A DNA stretch of 64,000 nt, from the NCBI RefSeq assembly GCF_036346295.1, contig NZ_CP107820.1, positions 203,651-267,650 of the forward strand, written 5' to 3'. Below, one piece after another: positions 50,315 through 57,436 of this stretch (within the stretch, counting starts at the first letter, position 1; the number at the start of each line of letters is the position of its first letter). The notes below the pieces were generated by a model. It was not told the origin of the DNA. It did no database searches and saw nothing but the letters and a program-made list of their open reading frames with translations. Source of the stretch: Streptomyces sp. NBC_00536 (GTDB lineage: Bacteria > Actinomycetota > Actinomycetes > Streptomycetales > Streptomycetaceae). The position numbers and the translations under genes were made by a program.

Positions 50315-50368
50315 GCGTCTCGCGTGCGCTGCCCATCCCATCCGTCGTACGGCTCTGTGGAGAGGTCC

Positions 50369-51334
50369 ATGACGATGCTGACGATCCGGAAGAACCCCCC
50401 GGCCCGCCCCTTGGAGCCGACGGGAGCACCATGGACCCGCTGCAACGAGGCCCCCGCCCCCCAGCTGACCACCACGGTCCCCCGGGAGTACGTCCACCGC
50501 TCCTCGCTGGCCGAGGTCTTCCTGACCGGCTGCGACCTGATCGGCGCCGACACCTTCTCGCTCACCGGCCAGTGGCCCCGCGCCCACACCTTCTTCACCA
50601 GCGCCGACGGCACCAGCCACGACCCGGTCCAGGCCGGCGAGACGATCCGCCAGGTGGGCCTCTACCTCTGCCACGCCGTGTACGGGGTCCCCCTCGGCCA
50701 CAACGTCCTGCTGTGGAGCCTGGACTTCGCCTCCGACCCCGACCGGCTGCGCATCGGCCGCGGGCCCAGCGAACTCGAAATCGTCGCCACCTGCACGGAC
50801 TTCGGCTGGCAGGGCAACCGCTTCGGCGGGTTCCTCCAGGTCGACATCCACCGCGCAGGCCGCCTCGCCGCCACCGGCACCGCCCGCTTCACCTGCGTCG
50901 CCCCCGCCACCTACCGCCGCCTGCGCGGCGACCGCGGCCGCGCCGGCCTGGCCCGGCCCCTGGAGCGACGTACGCCCATCCCCGCGGCGACCGCCGGACG
51001 GCTCCTCCCCTTCGACGTGGTCCTCGCGCCCACCGAAGACGCCGGCCGCTGGCTGCTGAGCCCCGACCTCGACCACCCGATCCTCTTCGAGCACGCCAAC
51101 GACCACCACCCGGGCATGGTCCTCGTCGAGGCCGCCCGCCAGGCCGCCTGCGGACTGAGATCCGCGGCGGGCTTCGCCCCCTCCGCCGTGTCCACCGAGT
51201 TCCACCACTACGCCGAACTGGACACCCCCTGCTGGATCGAGGCCACCCCGCGCACCCCCACGGTCATCGACGTCACCGGCCACCAGGAGGGGCAGACCGT
51301 CTTCCGCTCCACGGTCACCGGAACGCTCCGCTGA
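50369..51334 (+). CDS. AfsA-family gamma-butyrolactone/butenolide signal synthase
   Basis: 321 residues from the ATG at 50369 (GAGAGG upstream; the frame is open further but lacks a ribosome site). Two AfsA hotdog repeats: residues ~30-170 (YVHRSSLAEVFLTGCDLIGADTFSLTGQWPRAHTFF, ETIRQVGLYLCHAVYGVPLGHNVLLW) and ~200-320 (LLSPDLDHPILFEHANDHHPGMVLVEAARQAA, STEFHHYAELDTPCWIEA). The conserved DHxxDHxPGM-type motif is represented by HANDHHPGMVLVEAARQA. Condenses a beta-ketoacyl-ACP with dihydroxyacetone phosphate as the first step of A-factor-type signal synthesis. Receptor sites lie upstream. Confidence 0.92.
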   Translation: MTMLTIRKNPPARPLEPTGAPWTRCNEAPAPQLTTTVPREYVHRSSLAEVFLTGCDLIGADTFSLTGQWPRAHTFFTSADGTSHDPVQAGETIRQVGLYLCHAVYGVPLGHNVLLWSLDFASDPDRLRIGRGPSELEIVATCTDFGWQGNRFGGFLQVDIHRAGRLAATGTARFTCVAPATYRRLRGDRGRAGLARPLERRTPIPAATAGRLLPFDVVLAPTEDAGRWLLSPDLDHPILFEHANDHHPGMVLVEAARQAACGLRSAAGFAPSAVSTEFHHYAELDTPCWIEATPRTPTVIDVTGHQEGQTVFRSTVTGTLR

Positions 51335-51388
51335 CGCACCGTCCGAACCACTCCACCCCGGCGTGCCACCGCTGCTAATGTCCCGTCC

Positions 51389-52165
51389 ATGACACGTGGC
51401 CCTGCTGGTGCGCTCACGGGAAAGTCTGCCTTGATCACGGGTGCCAGCGCGGGCATCGGCGCCGCCGCCGCCCGCGTGTTCTGCCGCGAAGGCGCCCGCG
51501 TCACCCTGGTGGCCCGCCGTGAACCGGAACTCGCCGCGCTGACGGCCGAGTTGACGGCCGCCGGTCACCAAGCCCAGTACGTCGTCGCCGACGTCACCCG
51601 CTCCCAGGACGCGGCCCGCGCGGTCGCCACGGCCGTCGAGAGCTACGGCGGCCTGCACGCCGCCTTCAACAACGCGGGCCTCGCGGCCCTGCCGGGCCCC
51701 ATGCACCTGATGGACGACGAGATCTACGACAGCGTCATGGACACCAACGCACGCGGGGTGTGGAACTGCATGCGCCCCGAACTCGCCGCGATGCTGGAAT
51801 CCGGTGGCGGATCCATCGTGAACAACAGCAGCACCGCCGGCCTGGTCGCCACCGTCGCGGGATCCCCGTACATCGCCGCCAAGCACGCCGTGATCGGCCT
51901 GACCAAGGCCGCCGCCAAGGAGTACGCGCCCCACGGCATCCGCGTCAACGTCCTGGCCACCGGCGCCACCCGCAGCGAGATGCTCACCGGCTGGCTCGCC
52001 GCCGACCACCCGGCCCGCGAAACCGCCATGGCGTCGAAGGCCATGCTGAACCGCCTCGCCGAAACCACGGAGATCGCTGAGGCCGCCGCCTGGCTCTGCG
52101 CCGACCACTCCTCGTACATCACCGGCACCACCCTCCCCGTCGACGGCGGCCGCCTCGCGAACTGA
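51389..52165 (+). CDS. Short-chain dehydrogenase/reductase
   Basis: 258 residues. ALITGASAGIGAAAARVF, NNAGLAAL, catalytic Ser in IVNNSSTAG, Tyr/Lys in YIAAKHAVIGLTK, C-terminal TTLPVDGGRL. Classical FabG-like SDR. It lies 54 bp downstream of the afsA homologue on the same strand. SDRs in this position reduce the 6-keto group of A-factor-type signals (BarS1/ScbB-like), so signal maturation is the best guess. Confidence 0.88.
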   Translation: MTRGPAGALTGKSALITGASAGIGAAAARVFCREGARVTLVARREPELAALTAELTAAGHQAQYVVADVTRSQDAARAVATAVESYGGLHAAFNNAGLAALPGPMHLMDDEIYDSVMDTNARGVWNCMRPELAAMLESGGGSIVNNSSTAGLVATVAGSPYIAAKHAVIGLTKAAAKEYAPHGIRVNVLATGATRSEMLTGWLAADHPARETAMASKAMLNRLAETTEIAEAAAWLCADHSSYITGTTLPVDGGRLAN

Positions 52166-52201
52166 ACGCGCCGCCGGAACCGGGGAGAGGGGAGCGCACC
52201 G

Positions 52202-52975
52202 ATGAACCGGCGAAACCGTCTGACAGCACCGCTGATCTCGGCAGCCGCGGTGGCAGTGGCCGCCATCCACCTCGCCCGGCCCGATCTGAGGATCGACGGC
52301 ATCACCTTGGCCCTGGCCGCCATCGCACTCATCCCCTGGCTGGGCGATCTCTTCGAGAGCCTCGAACTTCCCGGCGGCGCCAAGATCCAGTACCGCAAGC
52401 TGGAGGAACGCCTGGAGGCCGCCGAACAGCAGGCCGAGGACGTACGACTGGCCGTGAACAGCGCGAGCCGCCAGGCACGGGTCGCCCTGGTCACCTCAGG
52501 GGACGAGACCCTCCAGGGCGAAGCCGCGGCCGAAAGGGTCGGCCGACTCACGGCCGACTTCACCGCCCTGCGCCGCAGAATGCCCTCCGGCCCGGAGCGG
52601 ACCTACCGCCAGGAGCAGATCTTCGCGGAACTGATCAGGGTCACCCCACACCTCACCGGATTCGACGTCCCCACCGCCCTCGCCTCGACGGACGGCGGCA
52701 CCCGCCTGAGCGCCTACGCCCGCCTGTACGCCTGCCCGGAAGCAGAGCACCTCCAGCCCCTAGTGTCAGCAGCCACCACGGAAACCCTCCCCTTCGCCCA
52801 GTTCTGGGCCTTCAAGGCCATCGACACAGTGCTCGACGCCACCGACCCCGGCAACGTCCGCCTGACAACCGTACGAGCCCTGCGCTCCTGCCTGGCCCAC
52901 CTCCCACCAGACGCCGTCGACCGCGCCCAGTCCCTCCGCACCACCCTCACCCGCCTGGACGACGCAACCACCTGA
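52202..52975 (+). CDS. Membrane-anchored protein of unknown function with coiled coil
   Basis: 257 residues. Two N-terminal membrane segments (about residues 9-25 and 33-48) are followed by a conserved-looking ELPGGAKIQYRKLEERLEAAEQQAEDVRLAVNSA that starts a coiled coil. The C-terminal ~150 residues are helical and Leu/Thr-rich. The LPGGAKIQYRKLE pattern after two helices occurs in many bacterial membrane proteins without known activity, some beside defence genes. No enzyme motif is seen. It lies 36 bp after the SDR gene and may be its operon partner. I do not recognise it further. Confidence 0.7.
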   Translation: MNRRNRLTAPLISAAAVAVAAIHLARPDLRIDGITLALAAIALIPWLGDLFESLELPGGAKIQYRKLEERLEAAEQQAEDVRLAVNSASRQARVALVTSGDETLQGEAAAERVGRLTADFTALRRRMPSGPERTYRQEQIFAELIRVTPHLTGFDVPTALASTDGGTRLSAYARLYACPEAEHLQPLVSAATTETLPFAQFWAFKAIDTVLDATDPGNVRLTTVRALRSCLAHLPPDAVDRAQSLRTTLTRLDDATT

Positions 52976-53089
52976 CCCAAACCCGAACACCCACCGCCCC
53001 ACCAACCCACCTCACCCCCCTCAACCCGGCCTCCCTCAACCCCGCCGCCCCCAACCGGCCACCACCCACAGCCCAGCCACCCCCTTCAG

Positions 53090-53110
53090 CCCCGCCGGCG
53101 TTTGAGGCGC
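53090..53110 (+). repeat. REP-like core in the gap before SDR copy 2
   Basis: One copy of the 21-base core around GCCGGCGTTTGAGGCGC, followed by CGCCGGAGGCA. The 393-bp gap (52976-53368) otherwise shows only C-rich low-complexity sequence and no gene. Confidence 0.8.
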
Positions 53111-53368
53111 CGCCGGAGGCAACGGGTACCGCCCCGTGATCTGACCTGTTCGCTGTGGGCCGCTGCGGGCCATCGCGGCCCGTGTCGCCTCCGGCCGTCA
53201 TCACCGCCTCCACCTCCGCCGTGCTGGACACATCCGGCCGACTGCCAGTCCACCTCGACGCCCACTAGCCGATCCGGCACCACCACCGCGGCACAGCGCA
53301 GCACACCGCACCACGATCACCCAGAACCACGGGCAGAACCACGGGCACGAGAGCACACCCGCAGTGCC

Positions 53369-54334
53369 TCAGCCACGCCGCCCAAGCGCCATCGCCTCCC
53401 GATACCACGGCGCGTAAGCGGCGAACCCCTCCCCGAACCCCGGCCCAGGCGACGCCGACACCATCCCCCACAACCGCCCGCTGTCGTACCAGTGGTCGAC
53501 GCCCAGCAGCGACACCCGACGCCGCGTCACCGGATCGTCCACCGCCCCCAACAACTCCATCGCCCCGGCCAGGTCCACGTCCCCCCGCGGCCCCGGCAGC
53601 CCCAGCTCCCGAGCCACCGTGCCCACCAGTTCCCTGGCCGTCACCGGAACCGGATGCCCGGCATGCAGCACCCCGCCCCCCAGAGGCTCCTCCCGTACCG
53701 CGAGTTCGGCCAACGCATCGGCCAGCGCGTCCACACCCACCACCGAGATCCGCGCCCGCCCGCCGTCCACCCAGTACGGAAGCCGCGCCATCAGACCCAC
53801 CAGCCCGGGGACCATCCACCGGTCCCCCCGCCCGTACACCAGGTGCGGCCGCAGCACCGTGCCACCCGCGGCCAGCACCATCCGCTCACCCGCCAGCCGC
53901 GTCACGCTCGTCACCGACTCCGGCCCCTCGAGCAGTTCCCCCTCGGCTTCTCCCCGGTGCGCCCCGTCCCGGTACACCGCTGCCGTCCCGAGCTGAACGA
54001 TCCGCCGCACCCCCGCCCGCCCGGCCTCCGCGAGCAACGCCCGCGTCCCCTCGGCGTTCACGGCCCGGCACTCCTCCTCGTCGTCCCCGATCCGCGCGGC
54101 GAGGTGCAGCACCGTCCCGATCCCGTCGCACAGCCCTCGTAACGCTCCACCAGCGAGATCCCCCCGGACCACCTCGACCCCCGGAACCTCCACCGCACTC
54201 CGGTGCACCAGCACCCGAACCGGCACCCGAACCGGCACCGCACCACCACCGCCCGCCCACCGCGCGAGCCGCTCCACGACATGTCCCCCGACGAACCCGG
54301 CGCCGCCGGTCACGAGCACTCCCCCGCCGCCCAT
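53369..54334 (-). CDS. NAD(P)-dependent epimerase/dehydratase-like SDR (copy 2)
   Basis: 321 residues. VLVTGGAGFVGGHVVERLA, then VLHLAARIGDDEEECRAVNAEGTRALLAEAGRAGVRRIVQLGTAAVYRDGAHRGEAEGELLEGPESVTSVTRLAGE, and GGVLHAGHPVPVTARELVG. It shares order and many motifs with the SDR at 40.5-41.8 kb (RGLCDG, VLHLA/VLLSLA, AVYxxGxHRGE, HAGHPxPV, GDRWxVPxLV), so the two are paralogues. The long C-terminal tail of copy 1 is absent here. Possible butyrolactone/butenolide reductase. Start at 54334 near GTT AAC palindromes that may control it. Confidence 0.82.
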   Translation of the reverse strand: MGGGGVLVTGGAGFVGGHVVERLARWAGGGGAVPVRVPVRVLVHRSAVEVPGVEVVRGDLAGGALRGLCDGIGTVLHLAARIGDDEEECRAVNAEGTRALLAEAGRAGVRRIVQLGTAAVYRDGAHRGEAEGELLEGPESVTSVTRLAGERMVLAAGGTVLRPHLVYGRGDRWMVPGLVGLMARLPYWVDGGRARISVVGVDALADALAELAVREEPLGGGVLHAGHPVPVTARELVGTVARELGLPGPRGDVDLAGAMELLGAVDDPVTRRRVSLLGVDHWYDSGRLWGMVSASPGPGFGEGFAAYAPWYREAMALGRRG

Positions 54335-54389
54335 GCCCTCACCCACCCTTCGGCTCGGCACGGTAGTACAGCACCCCACCCACCCGGGC

Positions 54390-54464
54390 GTTAACGGCGT
54401 TAACGCCCGACACCGTTAACGCCGTTAACAACCGGACCACCCAACTCCACTTAACGGCGTTAAC
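54390..54464. repeat. Three GTTAACGSCGTTAAC palindromes between SDR2 and the truncated receptor gene
   Basis: Copies at 54390-54404 and 54415-54429 are exact; 54450-54464 has C for the first G. The first is embedded in a longer palindrome (GGGC arms). They lie in a divergent promoter region and are the densest intergenic cluster of this motif, so are candidate partition-complex (parS-like) or operator sites. Confidence 0.75.
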
Positions 54465-54512
54465 ACCACCACTCGGCCCCGGCCGAACCACCCCCGACCG
54501 AGGAGACCGCAC

Positions 54513-54905
54513 GTGGCGAGGGCCAGGCAGGAACGGGCCGAGATCACCCGCCAGGCGATCCTCGACGGCGCGGCCATCGCCTTCGACCGGTCCGGCTTCG
54601 GCGCGACCAGCCTCAGCGACGTGGTCAAGCACGCCGGTGTCACCAAGGGCGCCCTGTACTTCCACTTCCCGTCCAAGGAAGCCCTCGCCCGCACCCTGAT
54701 GGACGAGCAGTTCCAGGTCTCCGAGGACGTGCCCGCCGTCGTCGATCCCGGTCTCCAGACCGCCATCGACCTGTCCCACCAGATGGCCCACGGACTGCGC
54801 ACCAACGTCCGGATCCACGCCGGCATCCGCCTGGTCATCGAGTTCGGCTCGTTCACGGACCCGGACCCGTCCCCGTACAACGCCTGGATCGAGACCTGCT
54901 TCAGC
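54513..54905 (+). pseudogene. Truncated ArpA-like receptor gene, frame continues into parA
   Basis: A GTG at 54513 with AGGAG upstream starts an unmistakable receptor homologue: RQERAEITRQAILDGAAIAFDRSGFGATSLSDVVKHAGVTKGALYFHFPSKEALARTLMDEQ, up to NAWIETC at about residue 130. Receptors are ~215-240 residues; here the rest is replaced by Pro/His/Gly sequence from a tandem CACCAGGGCAC repeat (about 54940-54990). The frame stays open for ~70 more codons and enters parA in frame, so a fusion of receptor HTH and ParA could be made. More likely it is a deletion remnant; a DNA-binding fragment may persist. Confidence 0.75.
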
Positions 54906-55112
54906 TGCCCCGCAGTCCCGGCTCCGCCCCCTGACCCACCACCAGGGCACCCACCAGGGCACCCATCAGGCACCCACCAGGGCACCCACCTGCAGGCATC
55001 CAGCCACCCCTCCCCGGCACAGCCAGGCCCGAGACAGGTTGCCACCCACTCCGTTAGCAAAACTCAAGCGTGGCGCCCACATCACCCTCTGAACGTTAGT
55101 AAAGTCCCTCTC

Positions 55113-56393
55113 ATGACTTCGCCCTCGTCTCAGAACGACCGAGAGAAGGTCGTCTCCAAGCTGCCCCCGTGGCTGCGCCAGGAGTTGAAAATCCGCACGG
55201 CACAGCTGCGGGTGGACATCCAGGACGCCGTACACCAAGGCATCTCCCACTGGAGCGCCCTCGCTTCCGCCCCCTCCCCCGTCGACACCTCCGGCGCCGA
55301 ATCGTTCTCCACCTGGCTGCCCGCCGGCCAGTGGGAATCGTTCCGCTCCACCTCCAAGGACCGCGGTGTCTCCCTCATCCAGGGTCTCGCCCAATCGGTC
55401 CAGCTCTGGCTGGAGATGAACCCGGCCCCCACGGTCAAGCGTCCCTCCGTGGTCCGCCGCATCATCGTGTGCAACCAGAAGGGCGGAGTCGGCAAGACCG
55501 CCATCACCGCGGGCACCGCCGAAGCCCTCGCCGAGGACCCGGCCAGCCTCCACCCGGTCCGCATCGCCCGCCAACTGGCCCGCCTCGCGGCCGAAGAAGA
55601 CCCCCACCCCACGGGGGCACATTCCACAGAGACGGACACCCACCCGACCCCGTTCGACCTGGAAGACCTCCCGGGCCTCGGCATGCGCGTCCTGCTCGTC
55701 GACTTCGACCCCCAGGGCCACCTCACCAAGCAGCTCGGCCAACAGCCGCTCCCCATCGGCGGCGACAGCCTCACCTGCCACATGGCGAGCGAAGCGAAGG
55801 GTCCCCTCTCGGACCTCATCGTCCCCATCGCGGACGACCGGTTCGGCGACCGGCTGCACATCCTCCCCGCCTGTACGGACGCCTTCCTCCTCGACGTCCG
55901 CCTCTCCACCGTCCGCGCCCGCGAGGCCGCCCTCGAACGCGCCCTCGCCCCCGTCGAGTCCGACTACGACGTGATCCTCGTGGACTGCCCCCCGAGCCTC
56001 GGCCTCAGCATGGACGCGGCCATCTACTACGGCCGCCGCCGCGACGCCGAACAGCCCGGCGCCTCGGGCGCGCTGATCGTCGTACAGGCCGAGGACTCCT
56101 CCGCGGACGCCTACGATCTGCTCACCTCCCAGATCAACGACCTCCGCGACGACCTCAGCCTCGACATCGACTACCTCGGTCTCGTCGTGAACCTCTACGA
56201 CGGCCGCCGCGGCTACATCGCGACCTCCTCCCTCCAGGCCTGGATGGACATAAAGGATCCGCGTGTCGTCGCCATCGTCCCGGACCTCAAGGAACAGCGT
56301 GAGGCCGTCCGCGTGAAGCAACCGCTGTTCGTCTACGCGCCCAAGGGCGACCAGGCCGTCGCCTTCCGCGCCCTCGCCAGGGAGATCTCATGA
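55113..56393 (+). CDS. parA: ParA-family partition ATPase
   Basis: 426 residues from the ATG at 55113. Deviant Walker A KGGVGKT at residues 123-129 (IIVCNQKGGVGKTAI), Walker A' region VLLVDFDPQGHLTKQLG, and Walker B VILVDCPPSLGLS. The ~115-residue N-terminal region (WLRQELKIRTAQLRVDIQDAVHQG..., then WESFRSTSKDRGVSLIQGLAQSV) is a DNA-binding/regulatory extension, as in plasmid type Ia ParA proteins that repress their own operon. No good ribosome site is visible, so translation may depend on the upstream reading frame. The stop overlaps the parB start (ATGA). Confidence 0.92.
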   Translation: MTSPSSQNDREKVVSKLPPWLRQELKIRTAQLRVDIQDAVHQGISHWSALASAPSPVDTSGAESFSTWLPAGQWESFRSTSKDRGVSLIQGLAQSVQLWLEMNPAPTVKRPSVVRRIIVCNQKGGVGKTAITAGTAEALAEDPASLHPVRIARQLARLAAEEDPHPTGAHSTETDTHPTPFDLEDLPGLGMRVLLVDFDPQGHLTKQLGQQPLPIGGDSLTCHMASEAKGPLSDLIVPIADDRFGDRLHILPACTDAFLLDVRLSTVRAREAALERALAPVESDYDVILVDCPPSLGLSMDAAIYYGRRRDAEQPGASGALIVVQAEDSSADAYDLLTSQINDLRDDLSLDIDYLGLVVNLYDGRRGYIATSSLQAWMDIKDPRVVAIVPDLKEQREAVRVKQPLFVYAPKGDQAVAFRALAREIS

Positions 56394-57310
56394 GCAAGGC
56401 CGACAAGCTGGGGGTCTCGGCCTCCTTCGCGCGCGCCCAGCCGGCCGGGGTCAGCTCCCGCCGCGCGGCCATCGCCGAAGCCACCGGAGCACCCACCTCC
56501 GGCGTGGTCCCCCCGTCCGAGGTTCCCATCGAGGCCCTCGCCCACAACCCGTTCAACCTCCGCGAAGACCTCACGGAAATCGACGAACTGGCCCAGTCGC
56601 TCCTCTCCCGGGGTCAGCTCCAGCCCCTCGCCGTCGCCACCCGCATGGCCTTCATGGAGGCCCACCCGGGCCAGACCGACGGCCTGGGCCGGGCACCGTA
56701 CGTCGTCATCGACGGCAACCGGCGCCTCGCCGCCGCACAGCTCGCGGGCCTGAAGACGATGCACATCCATGTCAACGATGCCCTCTCGACCTCGGCCGCG
56801 GACATCCTGGAATCGGCCCTGATCGCCAACGTCCACCGCGTCGACGTGGCCCCCATGGACCAGGCCCGCGCCCTCCAGGAACTGGTGGACGTCCACGGCT
56901 CCCAGGCCCAGGTGGCCAAGCGCCTCGGCAAGACACCGGCCTGGGTCTCCCAGCGGCTCACCCTCCTGAACCTCACCCCCACCCTTCAGGAGAAGGTCGA
57001 CACCGGCGAGCTGAAGGTGGAACCCGCCCGCCGGATCGGCCGCCTCCCGCAGGAATCCCAGGCCGCGGCGGCGGAAGAGACCATTAACGCCGTTAACCCC
57101 CCGCGCCAGCGCACCCGCCCGACCCCGCCGACCGTTAACGGCGTTAACGCCGTTAACGCCACGCCCCCTCCCGCACCCCCCACCGCACCCCCGGTCCCCC
57201 GCATCACGATCACGACGGAATCCCCGGAAACGATCGCGGACGCCCTGACCGCCCACCTCACCCCGGACGACCTGAAGGCCGTCACGGAACTCCTCATGAC
57301 CCGCATCTGA
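56390..57310 (+). CDS. parB: ParB-family partition protein
   Basis: 306 residues. ParB/Srx N-terminal domain: VPIEALAHNPFNLREDLTEIDELAQSLLSRGQLQPLAV and VVIDGNRRLAAAQLAGL (GxRR CTPase motif in GNRR form). The HTH domain follows (ALQELVDVHGSQAQVAKRLGKTPAWVSQRLTLLNLTP). Residues ~225-265 are a Pro-rich linker holding INAVNP and VNGVNAVNA, encoded by copies of the GTTAACGSCGTTAAC palindrome. The C-terminal ~35 residues should dimerise. Partition of the replicon with ParA; the binding site is probably the palindrome itself. Confidence 0.9.
   Translation: MSKADKLGVSASFARAQPAGVSSRRAAIAEATGAPTSGVVPPSEVPIEALAHNPFNLREDLTEIDELAQSLLSRGQLQPLAVATRMAFMEAHPGQTDGLGRAPYVVIDGNRRLAAAQLAGLKTMHIHVNDALSTSAADILESALIANVHRVDVAPMDQARALQELVDVHGSQAQVAKRLGKTPAWVSQRLTLLNLTPTLQEKVDTGELKVEPARRIGRLPQESQAAAAEETINAVNPPRQRTRPTPPTVNGVNAVNATPPPAPPTAPPVPRITITTESPETIADALTAHLTPDDLKAVTELLMTRI
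57083..57157 (+). repeat. GTTAACGSCGTTAAC palindromes inside parB
   Basis: Copies at 57083-57097 (A for the first G), 57134-57148 and 57143-57157; the last two overlap by six bases. Within the parB frame they encode INAVNP and VNGVNAVNA. Confidence 0.8.
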
Positions 57311-57344
57311 CACAGACGGCACTCACGGTGGGGGCGCTGCCAGC

Positions 57345-57359
57345 ATTAACGCCGTTAAC
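57345..57359 (+). repeat. GTTAACGSCGTTAAC palindrome before tap
   Basis: One copy (A for the first G) in the 126-bp gap between parB and tap, 78 bases before the tap start. It could be an operator for tap-tpg or part of a partition array. Confidence 0.7.
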
Positions 57360-57436
57360 GCTGATGACGCCCCCACGTGCGTTTCGTGTGCGTTCAAGCG
57401 TGCGACTCGACTAGGCTCCGCTACGGAGGTAGGTAC

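Noticed and set aside
54966..56321. 451-codon minus-strand ORF opposite parA
   Set aside because: Shadow of a well-supported ParA gene.
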